From assembly GCA_905612295.1 (NCBI GenBank), contig CAJQRN010000042.1, forward strand, positions 1 through 48,333: DNA of 48,333 bases, read 5' to 3'. Numbering within the stretch: the first letter of the stretch is position 1; every line of letters starts with the position of its first letter. The translations under genes were made by a program, and so were the position numbers. Positions 1-8,112 of this stretch are shown one piece after another. The notes below the pieces were generated by a model. It did no database searches. It saw only the letters and a list, made by a program, of their open reading frames with translations, and had not been told where the DNA came from. This stretch comes from an uncultured Candidatus Nitrosopumilus sp. Lineage in GTDB: Archaea > Thermoproteota > Nitrososphaeria > Nitrososphaerales > Nitrosopumilaceae.

Positions 1-251
1 AAGCAGATCTTGATGGATTTATTGAAACATCTCAAAAACCAGTTTCAGGTACTGTGAAACTAAAGATGTACAAAGGAAGTTTAAGGGTAGTAGGTAGAAA
101 ATCAGATAATTCTTTGTACAGTCACGATATTGCCACTTATGGAGCAGAATCCACATTTGACCAAAGATTAGCTAAAGGTTTTGTAGAATTATGGGGAATG
201 CAGTCAACGGAAGCTAATAAATTACAAAAGAAAAGGAAAAGTAAAACATGA
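1..251 (+). CDS. argG: argininosuccinate synthase, C-terminal end (partial)
   Basis: Only the last 82 codons are present; the reading frame enters from the left edge with its first full codon at base 3. The segment reading ADLDGFIETSQKPVSGTV followed by a KLKMYKGSLRVVGRKS-type stretch matches the conserved C-terminal multimerisation region of ArgG, which condenses citrulline and aspartate in arginine synthesis. The internal GTG at 54 is just a valine of this region, not a start. The TGA stop (249-251) overlaps the ATG of the downstream lysW (ATGA), so the two are probably translationally coupled. That places an arginine gene at the head of the first LysW/ligase pair. Identity is confident; nothing can be said about its promoter. 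Confidence 0.9.
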   Translation, partial: ADLDGFIETSQKPVSGTVKLKMYKGSLRVVGRKSDNSLYSHDIATYGAESTFDQRLAKGFVELWGMQSTEANKLQKKRKSKT

Positions 252-415
252 ACTGTCCAGAATGTGACGCAAAACTCAACATCCCAGAAGATGCCTCAGT
301 TGGAGAGATAATCTCTTGTCCTGATTGTGGAGCTGACTTTGAAATTTCTAAAAAAGAAGGATCAAATATTGAGCTTAAACAAGCAGAGACTGTAGGCGAA
401 GACTGGGGAGAGTAA
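248..415 (+). CDS. lysW: LysW-type amino-group carrier protein 1 (Glu terminus)
   Basis: A 55-aa acidic zinc-ribbon protein with Cys3/Cys6 and Cys24/Cys27 (CPEC and CPDC), ending in EDWGE. LysW family proteins protect the alpha-amino group of glutamate or alpha-aminoadipate by an isopeptide-type bond to the side chain of the C-terminal Glu, so that kinase, reductase and aminotransferase can act. Its ATG overlaps the argG stop (ATGA), and its TAA shares one base with the next ATG (TAATG at 413-417). The order argG-carrier-ligase suggests this copy serves arginine/ornithine synthesis, but that is inference from position. A second carrier lies at 7945-8112. Confidence 0.93.
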   Translation: MNCPECDAKLNIPEDASVGEIISCPDCGADFEISKKEGSNIELKQAETVGEDWGE

Positions 416-1272
416 TGTCAAAAATTAGCATTGTTTTTGACCGTTTAAGAACGGAAGAAAAAATGCTCCAAAAGGCGGCCGCCGAATTAGGCCATACCGC
501 AATTATGTTAGATGCCAAAATTACTCAAATCAATACAGATAGTAAAAAAGATGATTTTGATTTAGGAGATGTAGTGTTAGAAAGATGTGTAAGTTATTTT
601 CGTGGTCTTCATTTTACATCAGCTTTAGAATTTTTAGACATTCCAGTTTTAAACAAATTTGATGTTGCAAGTATTTGTGGAAATAAAATGTTCATGACAT
701 TACTTTTAAAAAAAAATAACATTCCAACACCAAAAACATATTTTTCATTTTCAAGTCAAAGTGCTGCTGAAAATTTAGAAAAAGTAGGATATCCACTAGT
801 AATCAAACCAGTAATAGGAAGTTGGGGAAGAGGTGTAATTCCAATTAAAGATAAAGATGCAATGGAAGCAATTTTTGAAATTAGAGATATCACAGATAGT
901 CCCCACGATAGAATTTATTATTTACAACAAGTTGTAAAAAGACCACCAAGAGATATTAGAATAATTACAATTGGGGATGAGGCAGTTGCTGGAATGTATA
1001 GAAAATCATCTGGTGGTTTTAAAACAAATATTGCCTTAGGAGCAGATCCAGAAATTTGTGAAATTACAAAAGAAATGGAAGAGTTAGCAATTAAATCATC
1101 AAAAGCAATGGGTGGAGGTATTTTAGGAATTGATATGATGGAAGATGAAGAAAGAGGAATAGTAGTACATGAAGTTAACAATACAGTAGAATTCAAAGGA
1201 TTAGCAAAAGTTGCAAAAAGAAACATACCAAAAGAAATGATAGAATTTGCGTTAGATTATGTTAAAAAATAA
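415..1272 (+). CDS. ATP-grasp LysW ligase 1 (LysX/ArgX family, probably ArgX)
   Basis: A 285-aa RimK/LysX-type ATP-grasp enzyme that joins an amino acid to the C-terminal Glu of LysW using ATP. Visible features are the N-terminal strand KISIVFDRLRTEEKML, the nucleotide-binding stretch PLVIKPVIGSWGRGV (about residues 127-141), a KRPPRDIRI segment, and the metal-binding HEVNNTVEFKG motif near residue 253. The start overlaps the lysW stop by one base, and argG lies just upstream, so glutamate (ArgX activity) is the likelier substrate than alpha-aminoadipate. The paralogue at 8109-8948 sits beside homocitrate synthase. Family assignment is secure; substrate is inferred from neighbours only. Confidence 0.88.
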   Translation: MSKISIVFDRLRTEEKMLQKAAAELGHTAIMLDAKITQINTDSKKDDFDLGDVVLERCVSYFRGLHFTSALEFLDIPVLNKFDVASICGNKMFMTLLLKKNNIPTPKTYFSFSSQSAAENLEKVGYPLVIKPVIGSWGRGVIPIKDKDAMEAIFEIRDITDSPHDRIYYLQQVVKRPPRDIRIITIGDEAVAGMYRKSSGGFKTNIALGADPEICEITKEMEELAIKSSKAMGGGILGIDMMEDEERGIVVHEVNNTVEFKGLAKVAKRNIPKEMIEFALDYVKK

Positions 1273-1312
1273 ATATAAAAAAAACATAACAGACACCATA
1301 AAAAATATGAAT

Positions 1313-1642
1313 TTATCGTGGAAAATAAAACATTATAGAAACACCAATTAAAACCACAATAGAACCAAAAATTTCAAATCGGTCAGGTTTTTTCTTATCT
1401 ACCCAATACCCCCACAATAAAGAAGATATTACAAAAATTCCACCGTATGCGGCATAGACTTTTCCAAAATTTTCAGGTTGTAAAGTCATGATCACACTAT
1501 ATGAAAATAAAATTAGCCCTCCAATTAATCCAATAATTTTACCTTGATGATTTTTTAACCATCGCCATATCAGATAGCCACCACTAATTTCCAATAATGC
1601 AGCAAAAAAGAAAATGCCAATAGAAGTTAGCATGTCAATCAA
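1313..1642 (-). CDS. YnfA/UPF0060-type small membrane protein A
   Basis: A 109-aa hydrophobic protein with four predicted membrane segments (about residues 5-25, 34-53, 64-84, 90-107). It has the YnfA/UPF0060 hallmarks: EISGGYLIWRWL in helix 1 and GKVYAAYGGIFV in helix 3. YnfA belongs to the small-multidrug-resistance-like superfamily, whose members work as dimers; a substrate is not evident here. Its ATG (1640-1642) overlaps the end of the upstream paralogue (stop at 1639) by four bases, an ATGA-type coupling. It converges with the ligase gene ending at 1272. Family confidence is high, function unknown. Confidence 0.82.
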   Translation of the reverse strand: MIDMLTSIGIFFFAALLEISGGYLIWRWLKNHQGKIIGLIGGLILFSYSVIMTLQPENFGKVYAAYGGIFVISSLLWGYWVDKKKPDRFEIFGSIVVLIGVSIMFYFPR

Positions 1643-1989
1643 ATTTTTTCTCCTTTTCTAGGATAGTAAAAAATTATTAAAATTCCAATTACGGCAATAA
1701 TGGTTCCAATTACATCATAATTATCAGGCATCACTCCATCAATTAGCCATCCCCAAAAAACAGACATCACAATAAACACACCACCGTATGCGGCATAGAC
1801 CCTATGAAAATGAGTTTTTTGGAATGTCGGCACAATTCCATAAAAAAATAATACAAATCCACCCAGTGCGCCCAACATCCAACTAAAATCATTTCTCAAC
1901 CACAACCAAACAAGATATCCACCACCAATTTCTAAAAATCCAGCAATCACAAAAAGGAGTAAAGAAGTTAGGATTGTTTTTGGATACAA
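1639..1989 (-). CDS. YnfA/UPF0060-type small membrane protein B
   Basis: A 116-aa four-helix membrane protein and paralogue of the gene at 1313-1642. It shares EIGGGYLVWLWL in the first helix and RVYAAYGGVFIVMS in the third. Two adjacent, overlapping paralogues of a normally single-copy dimeric small transporter-like family suggest a heterodimeric pair, by analogy with paired SMR proteins. No substrate can be read from the sequence. The ORF may start at base 1989; the A/T-rich stretch at 1990-2060 is the presumed promoter region. Confidence 0.8.
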   Translation of the reverse strand: MYPKTILTSLLLFVIAGFLEIGGGYLVWLWLRNDFSWMLGALGGFVLFFYGIVPTFQKTHFHRVYAAYGGVFIVMSVFWGWLIDGVMPDNYDVIGTIIAVIGILIIFYYPRKGEKI

Positions 1990-2088
1990 GTTAAATCATA
2001 ATTATTTTTAAAGATGAGCATAAAAAGTTGCATTAAAAATTAATTTAAAAATAATTATTGTTCAAAAAGAGGAGAAAATTTAGAAAAA

Positions 2089-3057
2089 CTACGAGGTCTT
2101 GTTTAATTTTGACAATAATGCAGCATAAATGAAAGGTAAGATTGTAGTAACTTCTGCATGTAATGTAGATTGTTTTGCAGTTTGTGTGACTTTTCCCCAT
2201 GAAATTGCTTCTCTAACTAATGCACCACTTAAACTTCCATCAAATTCTTGGGCAGTTGTAATATAAAATGCATAATCCAATCCATCACGATATTGATTCC
2301 ACCATAGTGTATGATGTTTTGAAATTCCACCACCAATCATGAATGCTCCTGATTTTTTAGCTTTGAAAATTAATCCAGAAAGTAAATTGGCATCGCCAAA
2401 TAAATTTAATTTGAAATCACCATGGGATTGTGAAAACATCCAAATTTGATTTCCAACTGCACCATCCATAATTCCAGGTACAACTATACTGATATCATTT
2501 TTGTAAGCCCAGTAAAGAAAAGAATCTTCACCCAAATGTTTTCCAATCATTTTACATATTTCAGCGGTATTCATTTCTCGAACTCCTGCAGCATATTCTT
2601 CTTCCAAAAATGCAGTCATTTTTTCTTCAATAAGTGGACCGTAACTATCCATTGGAACTAATACATTTCCTAATCTGTGAATATGTTGATTTGCCAATTC
2701 CATATCATCCATTGTAAATGATCCTTCATTGTAATGTGAAAAGTGTCTCGCAATATCATGATCTAAAGCTCCACACGTAGTTAGTCCAACATCAAACCAT
2801 TTATTTTTCATCATGTCTTTGATAATTCCCCTCAATCCTGTTGACACGATTGCTCCAACAAATGATATGAATTTGAGACATTTATCATCAGAAATCATTT
2901 CTGTTAAAATCTCTAAACCATCAGATAAATTTACAGATTCAAATCCTCCAGATTGAGATAATTCTTGAAAGATGTTTTCGATAGAAGTATTGGAATCTAT
3001 TTTTATATCTTTTACAGGACGACCTACATCAATCATAACAAAAATTTCATCATACAT
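2089..3057 (-). CDS. dys: deoxyhypusine synthase
   Basis: A 322-aa NAD-dependent enzyme that transfers the aminobutyl group of spermidine to a lysine of aIF5A, the first step of hypusine formation. Diagnostic segments are GRPVKDI near the N-terminus, GAIVSTGLRG, LTTCGALDHDIAR, GDANLLSGL, the GGGISKHH loop, and DYAFYITTAQEFDGSLSG followed by SWGKV, which carries the catalytic lysine. An ATG at 3055-3057 gives the length listed. A second in-frame ATG at 3036 (MIDVGRPVKDI) is about 30 nt from the A/T-rich box at 3061-3070 and could be the real leaderless start. It separates the two LysW blocks without functional relation to them. Confidence 0.93.
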   Translation of the reverse strand: MYDEIFVMIDVGRPVKDIKIDSNTSIENIFQELSQSGGFESVNLSDGLEILTEMISDDKCLKFISFVGAIVSTGLRGIIKDMMKNKWFDVGLTTCGALDHDIARHFSHYNEGSFTMDDMELANQHIHRLGNVLVPMDSYGPLIEEKMTAFLEEEYAAGVREMNTAEICKMIGKHLGEDSFLYWAYKNDISIVVPGIMDGAVGNQIWMFSQSHGDFKLNLFGDANLLSGLIFKAKKSGAFMIGGGISKHHTLWWNQYRDGLDYAFYITTAQEFDGSLSGALVREAISWGKVTQTAKQSTLHAEVTTILPFIYAALLSKLNKTS

Positions 3058-3176
3058 ACTATAAATTTATTTTAAAATAGAAATTTTTTAGAATAATTAT
3101 GATTTTTACGGTATTTTAGCACATAATTAGGCAGTTTATAATAAAAATAGAGAAGTTAGTGGCAACATAACAAAAT

Positions 3177-3184
3177 AAATTATA
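3177..3184 (+). promoter_or_regulatory. TATA-like box for lysY-lysZ-lysJ-lrp
   Basis: The sequence AAATTATA is centred about 27 nt upstream of the lysY ATG at 3207. This is the spacing expected for an archaeal TBP site feeding a leaderless or nearly leaderless transcript. It would drive the compact operon that follows. Confidence 0.5.
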
Positions 3185-3206
3185 CTCCATTAATTGAAGA
3201 TTGAAC

Positions 3207-4253
3207 ATGAAAGTAGGAGTAGTAGGAGCATCAGGATATGTAGGTGGAGAAACACTTCGTCTTCTTGTAAACCATCCAGAAGTTGAAATCAGCATGGTAA
3301 CATCAAGACAGCATGTTGGAGAATATTTGCATAGAATTCAACCAAGTTTAAAGGGATTTACAGATCTTACTTTTTCAGAATTAGATTATGAGAAATTAAC
3401 TGATCAATGTGATGTAGTTTTTACAGCAGTGCCGCATGGAACTGCAACTGAAATTGTGAAAGCACTCTACGATAGAGGCATCAAAGTGATTGATTTGAGT
3501 GCAGATTATAGATTACACGACCAAGAAGCATATGACAAATGGTATGGTTGGAAACATCCACATCCAGATTATTTACCAAAATCAGTTTTTGGAGTTCCAG
3601 AATTGCACAGAGAAGAAATAAAAAAAGCACAGCTTGTTTCTTGTCCAGGATGTATGGCAGTTACTTCAATGCTAGCACTAGCACCATTAATTAAAAATGA
3701 CATTATAGATACAGAACACATTATTGTTGATTCAAAAATTGGATCATCTGGCGCAGGTTCTGGTTCAGGTACAGCACATGCAATGCGAGCAGGAGTTATC
3801 AGACCATACAAACCAGCAAAACACAGACACACAGGAGAAATTGAACAAGAACTAAGTGCAATTGCAGGGAAAAAAATCCGTGTTTCAATGAGTCCACATG
3901 CAGTAGATGTAGTTAGAGGTATCCTATGTACAAATCACACGTTTATGAAAAAAGATATCACTGAAAAAGAGTTATGGAAAATATATCGCGAAGCATACGG
4001 TGATGAGAAATTCATTAGATTGATTAGAGATAAAAAAGGATTGTACAAATTCCCAGATCCAAAATTCTTAGTAGGTTCAAACTTTTGTGATATAGGATTT
4101 GACATAGATGAAGATAACAATAGATTAATTGCTTTATCAGCATCAGATAATTTAATGAAAGGTGCAGCAGGTTCTGCTATTCAAAACATGAATGTTATGT
4201 GTGGCTTTGATGAAATGAGCGGACTAAGATACACACCATTAACTCCAGTTTAG
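3207..4253 (+). CDS. lysY: LysW-aminoadipyl/glutamyl-phosphate reductase (LysY/ArgC family)
   Basis: A 348-aa NADPH-dependent semialdehyde dehydrogenase-type reductase. The Rossmann motif GVVGASGYVGGETLRLL is at the N-terminus. The catalytic cysteine lies in SCPGCMAVT (about residue 150), followed by the GSSGAGSGSGTAH loop and KHRHTGEIEQEL with the conserved histidines. In LysW pathways the enzyme reduces the acyl-phosphate made by LysZ, often for both lysine and arginine routes. The start was set at ATG 3207 (MKVGVVG) rather than TTG 3201 because of the TATA-like box spacing and family N-termini. Two bases separate its stop from the lysZ ATG. Confidence 0.93.
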   Translation: MKVGVVGASGYVGGETLRLLVNHPEVEISMVTSRQHVGEYLHRIQPSLKGFTDLTFSELDYEKLTDQCDVVFTAVPHGTATEIVKALYDRGIKVIDLSADYRLHDQEAYDKWYGWKHPHPDYLPKSVFGVPELHREEIKKAQLVSCPGCMAVTSMLALAPLIKNDIIDTEHIIVDSKIGSSGAGSGSGTAHAMRAGVIRPYKPAKHRHTGEIEQELSAIAGKKIRVSMSPHAVDVVRGILCTNHTFMKKDITEKELWKIYREAYGDEKFIRLIRDKKGLYKFPDPKFLVGSNFCDIGFDIDEDNNRLIALSASDNLMKGAAGSAIQNMNVMCGFDEMSGLRYTPLTPV

Positions 4254-4255
4254 AA

Positions 4256-5059
4256 ATGATCACAATTAAAATCGGCGGAAGTGTAGTAGACGATTTACAC
4301 CCATCAACAATTACAGATATTAAAAAAATTGCAGAATCAGAAGGAGTAATCATAGTTCACGGAGGAGGAAAAGAAGTGACAAAAGTTTGTAAGCAATTAG
4401 GGAAAGAACCAAAATTTGTAACATCTCCAAGCGGCATTAAGAGTAGATATACAGACAAAGAAACTGCAGAAATTTTTACAATGGTAATGTCAGGTAGAAT
4501 AAATAAAACAATTGTTCAAATGTTACAAAAAAATGGAATTAATGCAATCGGATTATCTGGAGTTGATGCAAGAATAATAGAAGCAGATAGAAAGAAAAAA
4601 CTATTGATTATAAATGAAAAAGGTAGAAAACAAGCAATTGATGGAGGATATACAGGTAAAATTAAAAATGTTAATTCAGAATTTATCAAATCGTTACTTA
4701 AACAAGGCCTAACACCGGTAATTTCACCAATAGCAATTAGTGAAGAATCAGAATTTCTCAACATAGATGGGGACAGAGCTGCAGCATATGTAGCAGGAAG
4801 TATAGGATGTGACAAAGTATTATTCATTACAAATGTAGATGGACTTTTAATGGATGATGAAGTAGTAGCAAAATTGACTTTAGCAGAAGCAAAAGAAATT
4901 AGACCAAAAATAGGTCCAGGTATGGAAAAGAAAATCTTAGCATCCACAGAAGCATTAGATATGGGAGTTAAACAAGCATTTATCGCAAATGGTCAAAAAG
5001 AAAATCCTGTTTCTTCAGCTATTGCACATGATAATTGTACGGTGATTGAACATGAGTGA
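4256..5059 (+). CDS. lysZ: LysW-aminoadipate/glutamate kinase (LysZ, ArgB family)
   Basis: A 267-aa amino-acid kinase-fold enzyme that phosphorylates the side-chain carboxylate of the carrier-bound amino acid. The N-terminal TIKIGGSV, the glycine-rich VHGGGKEV, SRYTDKET, GINAIGLSGVDA and NIDGDRAAAYVAG match the ArgB/LysZ family. Only one kinase gene is present although there are two carriers and two ligases. It therefore probably serves both lysine and ornithine synthesis, as reported for Sulfolobales. It lies two bases after lysY and overlaps lysJ by eight. Confidence 0.93.
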   Translation: MITIKIGGSVVDDLHPSTITDIKKIAESEGVIIVHGGGKEVTKVCKQLGKEPKFVTSPSGIKSRYTDKETAEIFTMVMSGRINKTIVQMLQKNGINAIGLSGVDARIIEADRKKKLLIINEKGRKQAIDGGYTGKIKNVNSEFIKSLLKQGLTPVISPIAISEESEFLNIDGDRAAAYVAGSIGCDKVLFITNVDGLLMDDEVVAKLTLAEAKEIRPKIGPGMEKKILASTEALDMGVKQAFIANGQKENPVSSAIAHDNCTVIEHE

Positions 5060-6227
5060 AGATCAACATATGGGAAATCTCTATCAGAGATTTCCAGTTA
5101 CAATTGAAAGAGGTGTTGGGGCTCATGTTTGGGACATAGAAGGAAAAGAATACATCGATTGTATGGGAGGATATGGAGTAGCATTAGTTGGACATCAAAA
5201 TCAAAGAGTTAACAACGCAATCAAAGAACAAGTTGATAAAATAATTACTGTACATAGTTCATTATACAATAAAACAAGAGAAGGCTTTTTGAAAAAATTA
5301 ATTGAAATAGCTCCAAAGGGATTAACACAAGTTCATCTTAACAATAGTGGGGCAGAAGCAGTTGAAGCTGCAATGAAATTTGCGAGAAAGTTTACAGGGA
5401 AAAAAGGAATGGTTGCAATGAAAGGATCATACCATGGAAAATCATTTGGAGCATTATCATTAACATTTAATCCAAAATATAGAAAAGCATTTTCACCTTT
5501 AGTTGAAAAAGTTTCTTTTGCATCATTTGGAGATATGGATTCACTTCGTTCCGTAATTGATGAAGATACAGCATTCATTATTTTGGAACCTATTCAGGGA
5601 GAAAGTGGAATAGTTGTTGCACCAGATGGATTTTTACAAGAAGTGAGAAAACTATGTAATGAAAAAGGAATCCTACTAATTTTTGACGAAATACAAGCAG
5701 GTCTTGGAAGAACTGGTCGATTATGGGCAGGGGATCATTGGAATACGGTACCAGATATTTTATGCCTTGCAAAAGGAATTGCAGGAGGAGTACCGATGGG
5801 TGCAACATTAGTCAGACCAGATATTTTAGCAGTAATAAGCAAAGGAGAACACTCATCAACATTTGGCGGGAATCCAATATCATGCGCAGCTGGAATTGCA
5901 GCATTAACAGCAATTACAGAAGATGGTCTAATTGAAAATTCTAAAAAAATGGGAGAAATGTTCAAAGAAGGATTAGAAAAATTGAAAGAAAAACATACAA
6001 TGATTAGAGAAATTAGAGGTAAGGGGCTAATGATTGGAATTGAAATGAAATTTGAGGTAAAAAATATTTTGATGGGGTTAATTGAAGAAGGTGTCTTGAT
6101 GTTATATTCAGGAAGAAATATTCTTAGAATATTGCCCCCATTAGTGATTACCGAAGGAGATGTAACAAAAGTTTTAGATGCATTAGATGTTGTAATAACT
6201 AAGGAAGAGGAAAAGAAAAATGTTTAA
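5052..6227 (+). CDS. lysJ: LysW-gamma-lysine/ornithine aminotransferase (LysJ)
   Basis: A 391-aa class-III PLP aminotransferase. Family marks are GGYGVALVGHQN, the PLP phosphate-binding NNSGAEAVEAA, the SYHGKSFGALSLT segment, ILIFDEIQAGLGRTG, and the PLP lysine in CLAKGIAGGVPMGA. It converts carrier-bound semialdehyde to LysW-lysine or LysW-ornithine with glutamate as donor. ATG 5052 was chosen over TTG 5046. It overlaps the lysZ end (stop 5057-5059) by eight bases and the regulator downstream by eight, so all four genes are tightly coupled. Confidence 0.93.
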   Translation: MSEDQHMGNLYQRFPVTIERGVGAHVWDIEGKEYIDCMGGYGVALVGHQNQRVNNAIKEQVDKIITVHSSLYNKTREGFLKKLIEIAPKGLTQVHLNNSGAEAVEAAMKFARKFTGKKGMVAMKGSYHGKSFGALSLTFNPKYRKAFSPLVEKVSFASFGDMDSLRSVIDEDTAFIILEPIQGESGIVVAPDGFLQEVRKLCNEKGILLIFDEIQAGLGRTGRLWAGDHWNTVPDILCLAKGIAGGVPMGATLVRPDILAVISKGEHSSTFGGNPISCAAGIAALTAITEDGLIENSKKMGEMFKEGLEKLKEKHTMIREIRGKGLMIGIEMKFEVKNILMGLIEEGVLMLYSGRNILRILPPLVITEGDVTKVLDALDVVITKEEEKKNV

Positions 6228-6639
6228 AGATAAAGTTGATGAAAAAATTGTAGGATATCTAAAAGAAGATTCCAGAGAATCATTTGTAGATATTGGGAAA
6301 AAATTAAAACTGTCAGAATCAGCAGTTAGAAGACGAGTTAAAAATTTAGTAGATAGTAAAACAATTAATAAATTTACAATAGAATTAGGTGAGGAAAATA
6401 TCACAAGTGCAATTGTTTTAGTTTCAGTAGATTCTGCAACAGACACATCAAAAGTATCTCTAAAGCTTGTAGGGTTAGAAGGAGTGAAAACAGTTTATGA
6501 AATTACAGGACAATATGACATTACAACAATAATTAGCGCACCAAATATTGCAGAAATTAATAACACCATAGATGCATTAAGAAAAATCACAGGGGTAGTG
6601 GATACCAATACTGTGATTATTTTAAGAAAAGTTATCTAA
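6220..6639 (+). CDS. Lrp/AsnC-family regulator in the lysine operon (LysM-like)
   Basis: A 139-aa protein with an N-terminal AsnC-type helix-turn-helix (VGYLKEDSRESFVDIGKKL, then LSESAVRRRVKNL) and a C-terminal RAM ligand-binding domain containing the VYEITGQYDITTII pattern. Location inside the lysYZJ operon makes it a strong candidate for the lysine-responsive local regulator, comparable in position to Sulfolobus LysM. The start at 6220 overlaps lysJ by eight bases and is preceded by the purine-rich GGAAGAGG at 6202-6209. Likely target sites are upstream of 3207 and 6756. The effector has not been shown. Confidence 0.87.
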   Translation: MFKDKVDEKIVGYLKEDSRESFVDIGKKLKLSESAVRRRVKNLVDSKTINKFTIELGEENITSAIVLVSVDSATDTSKVSLKLVGLEGVKTVYEITGQYDITTIISAPNIAEINNTIDALRKITGVVDTNTVIILRKVI

Positions 6640-6720
6640 AACGAGTTTCGGTTTAAAATTTTAATTAAAAACTAATTTAGTATCAATAACAATTATTTCC
6701 AACGAAAATAGTACGAATAT

Positions 6721-6728
6721 GTTTATAT
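6721..6728 (+). promoter_or_regulatory. TATA box for homocitrate synthase operon
   Basis: GTTTATAT is centred about 31 nt before the ATG at 6756, within the 116-bp gap after the Lrp-type regulator gene. The gap also contains A/T-rich palindromic stretches (TTTAAAATTTTAATTAAAA near 6652-6670) that could host regulator binding, though no clear operator can be assigned. Confidence 0.55.
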
Positions 6729-6755
6729 CATCAATTTAGGTTAACGAATTCAGTA

Positions 6756-7922
6756 ATGAAAGATCCGAATCACTATGCAAATATCTACAACGGATATGAA
6801 AAGAATCCAAAAAAGATTAGAGTGTTAGATAGTACACTAAGAGAAGGTGAGCAACATCCGGGTGTTTCATTTACAAATAAACAAAGAATTCAGATTGCAT
6901 GGATGCTAGATTATTTTGGAGTGGATCAAATAGAAATTTCACCAATAGTATCAAAAGATCATAAGGAAGCAACTAAAACAATTATCAAACAAGGACTAAC
7001 AGCAGATATTGTATCACATGGACGTGCACTTAAGGAAGATATTGATACATCATTAGACTGTGATGCAAAATGGTGTGCAGCATATTTAGGAATTTCAGAC
7101 ATACATCTAAAAGACAAATTACGAATATCCAGAGAAGAAGCTTTGGAAAGAGCAGTGGGAACAGTAGAGTATGCAAAGTTGCATGGATTAAAAATTAGAT
7201 TTACAGTAGAAGATGGAAGTAGAGCAGAACCAGAATTTTTACTAACGGTATGCAAAGCAATTGAAGAAGCAGGTGTAGATAGAATTAGTCTTCCAGATAC
7301 AGTTGGAATTTTACGTCCAATTGGAATGTATAATTTTGTAAAAAAAGTTAGAGAAGTTGTAGATGTTCCATTAGATGCGCATGTTCATAACGACATTGGT
7401 TTTGCAGTAGCAAATGCATTTTCAGCATGTGATGCAGGGGTTGATCAAATCCACACCACTATTGATGGTATAGGAGAAAGAACAGGTATACCAGCACTTG
7501 CAGAAGTTGCAGTAGCACTAACTTACCTGTATAAATCTCCAAATGATTTTAGATTAGATATGCTATTAGATTTATCAAAATTAATTGAAGATTATACAGG
7601 AATCAAACCATATGATTCAAAACCAATCGTAGGGACATCAGCATATAAACACAAAGCAGGTACACATCTTGCAGCAATTTTAAAGAATCCAGCAGCTTAC
7701 GAACCAATCCCACCAAGAGCTGTTGGAAATAGAAGAAGAATAGTATTTGGTGAATTGGCAGGAAAAACAGGTGCAGCCTACTTGATGTCGTTACTAGGGT
7801 TAGAAAAAGACGATATAGGTGCAAAAGCAGTGGCAGCAGGACTAAAAAATCTAAGAATGGGTGATCTAATAGAAATCCCACTTGAAGATAGACTTGAAAA
7901 AAAGATAATTGAAGATAAATAA
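6756..7922 (+). CDS. homocitrate synthase (LysS/HCS family)
   Basis: A 388-aa member of the DRE-TIM metallolyase family that condenses acetyl-CoA with 2-oxoglutarate to open the alpha-aminoadipate route. It shows RVLDSTLREGEQHPGVSF (catalytic Arg and metal Asp), the HGRALKEDI helix, the catalytic ISLPDTVGI segment, and the HVHNDIGFAVANA metal-binding histidines. Relatives are isopropylmalate and citramalate synthases. The context (lysW, lysX, lysK downstream) and the absence of a leuA-type C-terminal regulatory domain favour homocitrate synthase. The next gene, lysW2, starts 22 bp after its stop. Confidence 0.88.
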   Translation: MKDPNHYANIYNGYEKNPKKIRVLDSTLREGEQHPGVSFTNKQRIQIAWMLDYFGVDQIEISPIVSKDHKEATKTIIKQGLTADIVSHGRALKEDIDTSLDCDAKWCAAYLGISDIHLKDKLRISREEALERAVGTVEYAKLHGLKIRFTVEDGSRAEPEFLLTVCKAIEEAGVDRISLPDTVGILRPIGMYNFVKKVREVVDVPLDAHVHNDIGFAVANAFSACDAGVDQIHTTIDGIGERTGIPALAEVAVALTYLYKSPNDFRLDMLLDLSKLIEDYTGIKPYDSKPIVGTSAYKHKAGTHLAAILKNPAAYEPIPPRAVGNRRRIVFGELAGKTGAAYLMSLLGLEKDDIGAKAVAAGLKNLRMGDLIEIPLEDRLEKKIIEDK

Positions 7923-7944
7923 AGAGGAAAAAAGAGTAAGAAAT

Positions 7945-8112
7945 ATGTCAAAATGTGAAGAATGTGATGCAGAGATATCATTGCCAAGTGATGCACTTGA
8001 AGGTGAAATTGTAACATGTCCAGAATGCGGCGCAAGTTTTGAATTAGTAAAAAGCTCAGAAGGTTTCGATCTAAAGCCAGCTCAAACAGTTGGTGAGGAT
8101 TGGGGACAGTGA
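7945..8112 (+). CDS. lysW: LysW-type carrier protein 2 (Gln terminus)
   Basis: A 55-aa LysW paralogue with zinc ribbon Cys4/Cys7 and Cys25/Cys28 and an acidic tail. The C-terminus reads GEDWGQ: the last sense codon is CAG (8107-8109), where carrier 1 and the classical family have GAG/GAA. In known LysW the gamma-carboxyl of the terminal Glu carries the substrate, so a Gln cannot be charged in the standard way without deamidation or another chemistry. Its TGA (8110-8112) overlaps the GTG start of the adjacent ligase (GTGA). Position after homocitrate synthase points to lysine synthesis. Start ATG 7945 gives exactly the same length as carrier 1. Confidence 0.9.
   Translation: MSKCEECDAEISLPSDALEGEIVTCPECGASFELVKSSEGFDLKPAQTVGEDWGQ

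Noticed and set aside
918-1226. Antisense ORF across ligase 1
   Set aside because: It is a shadow of the conserved ATP-grasp gene on the other strand with no recognisable protein features.
8100-8108. TTG 8100 as the start of ligase 2
   Set aside because: It lies inside the lysW2 tail; GTG 8109 gives a stop/start overlap like the other pair.
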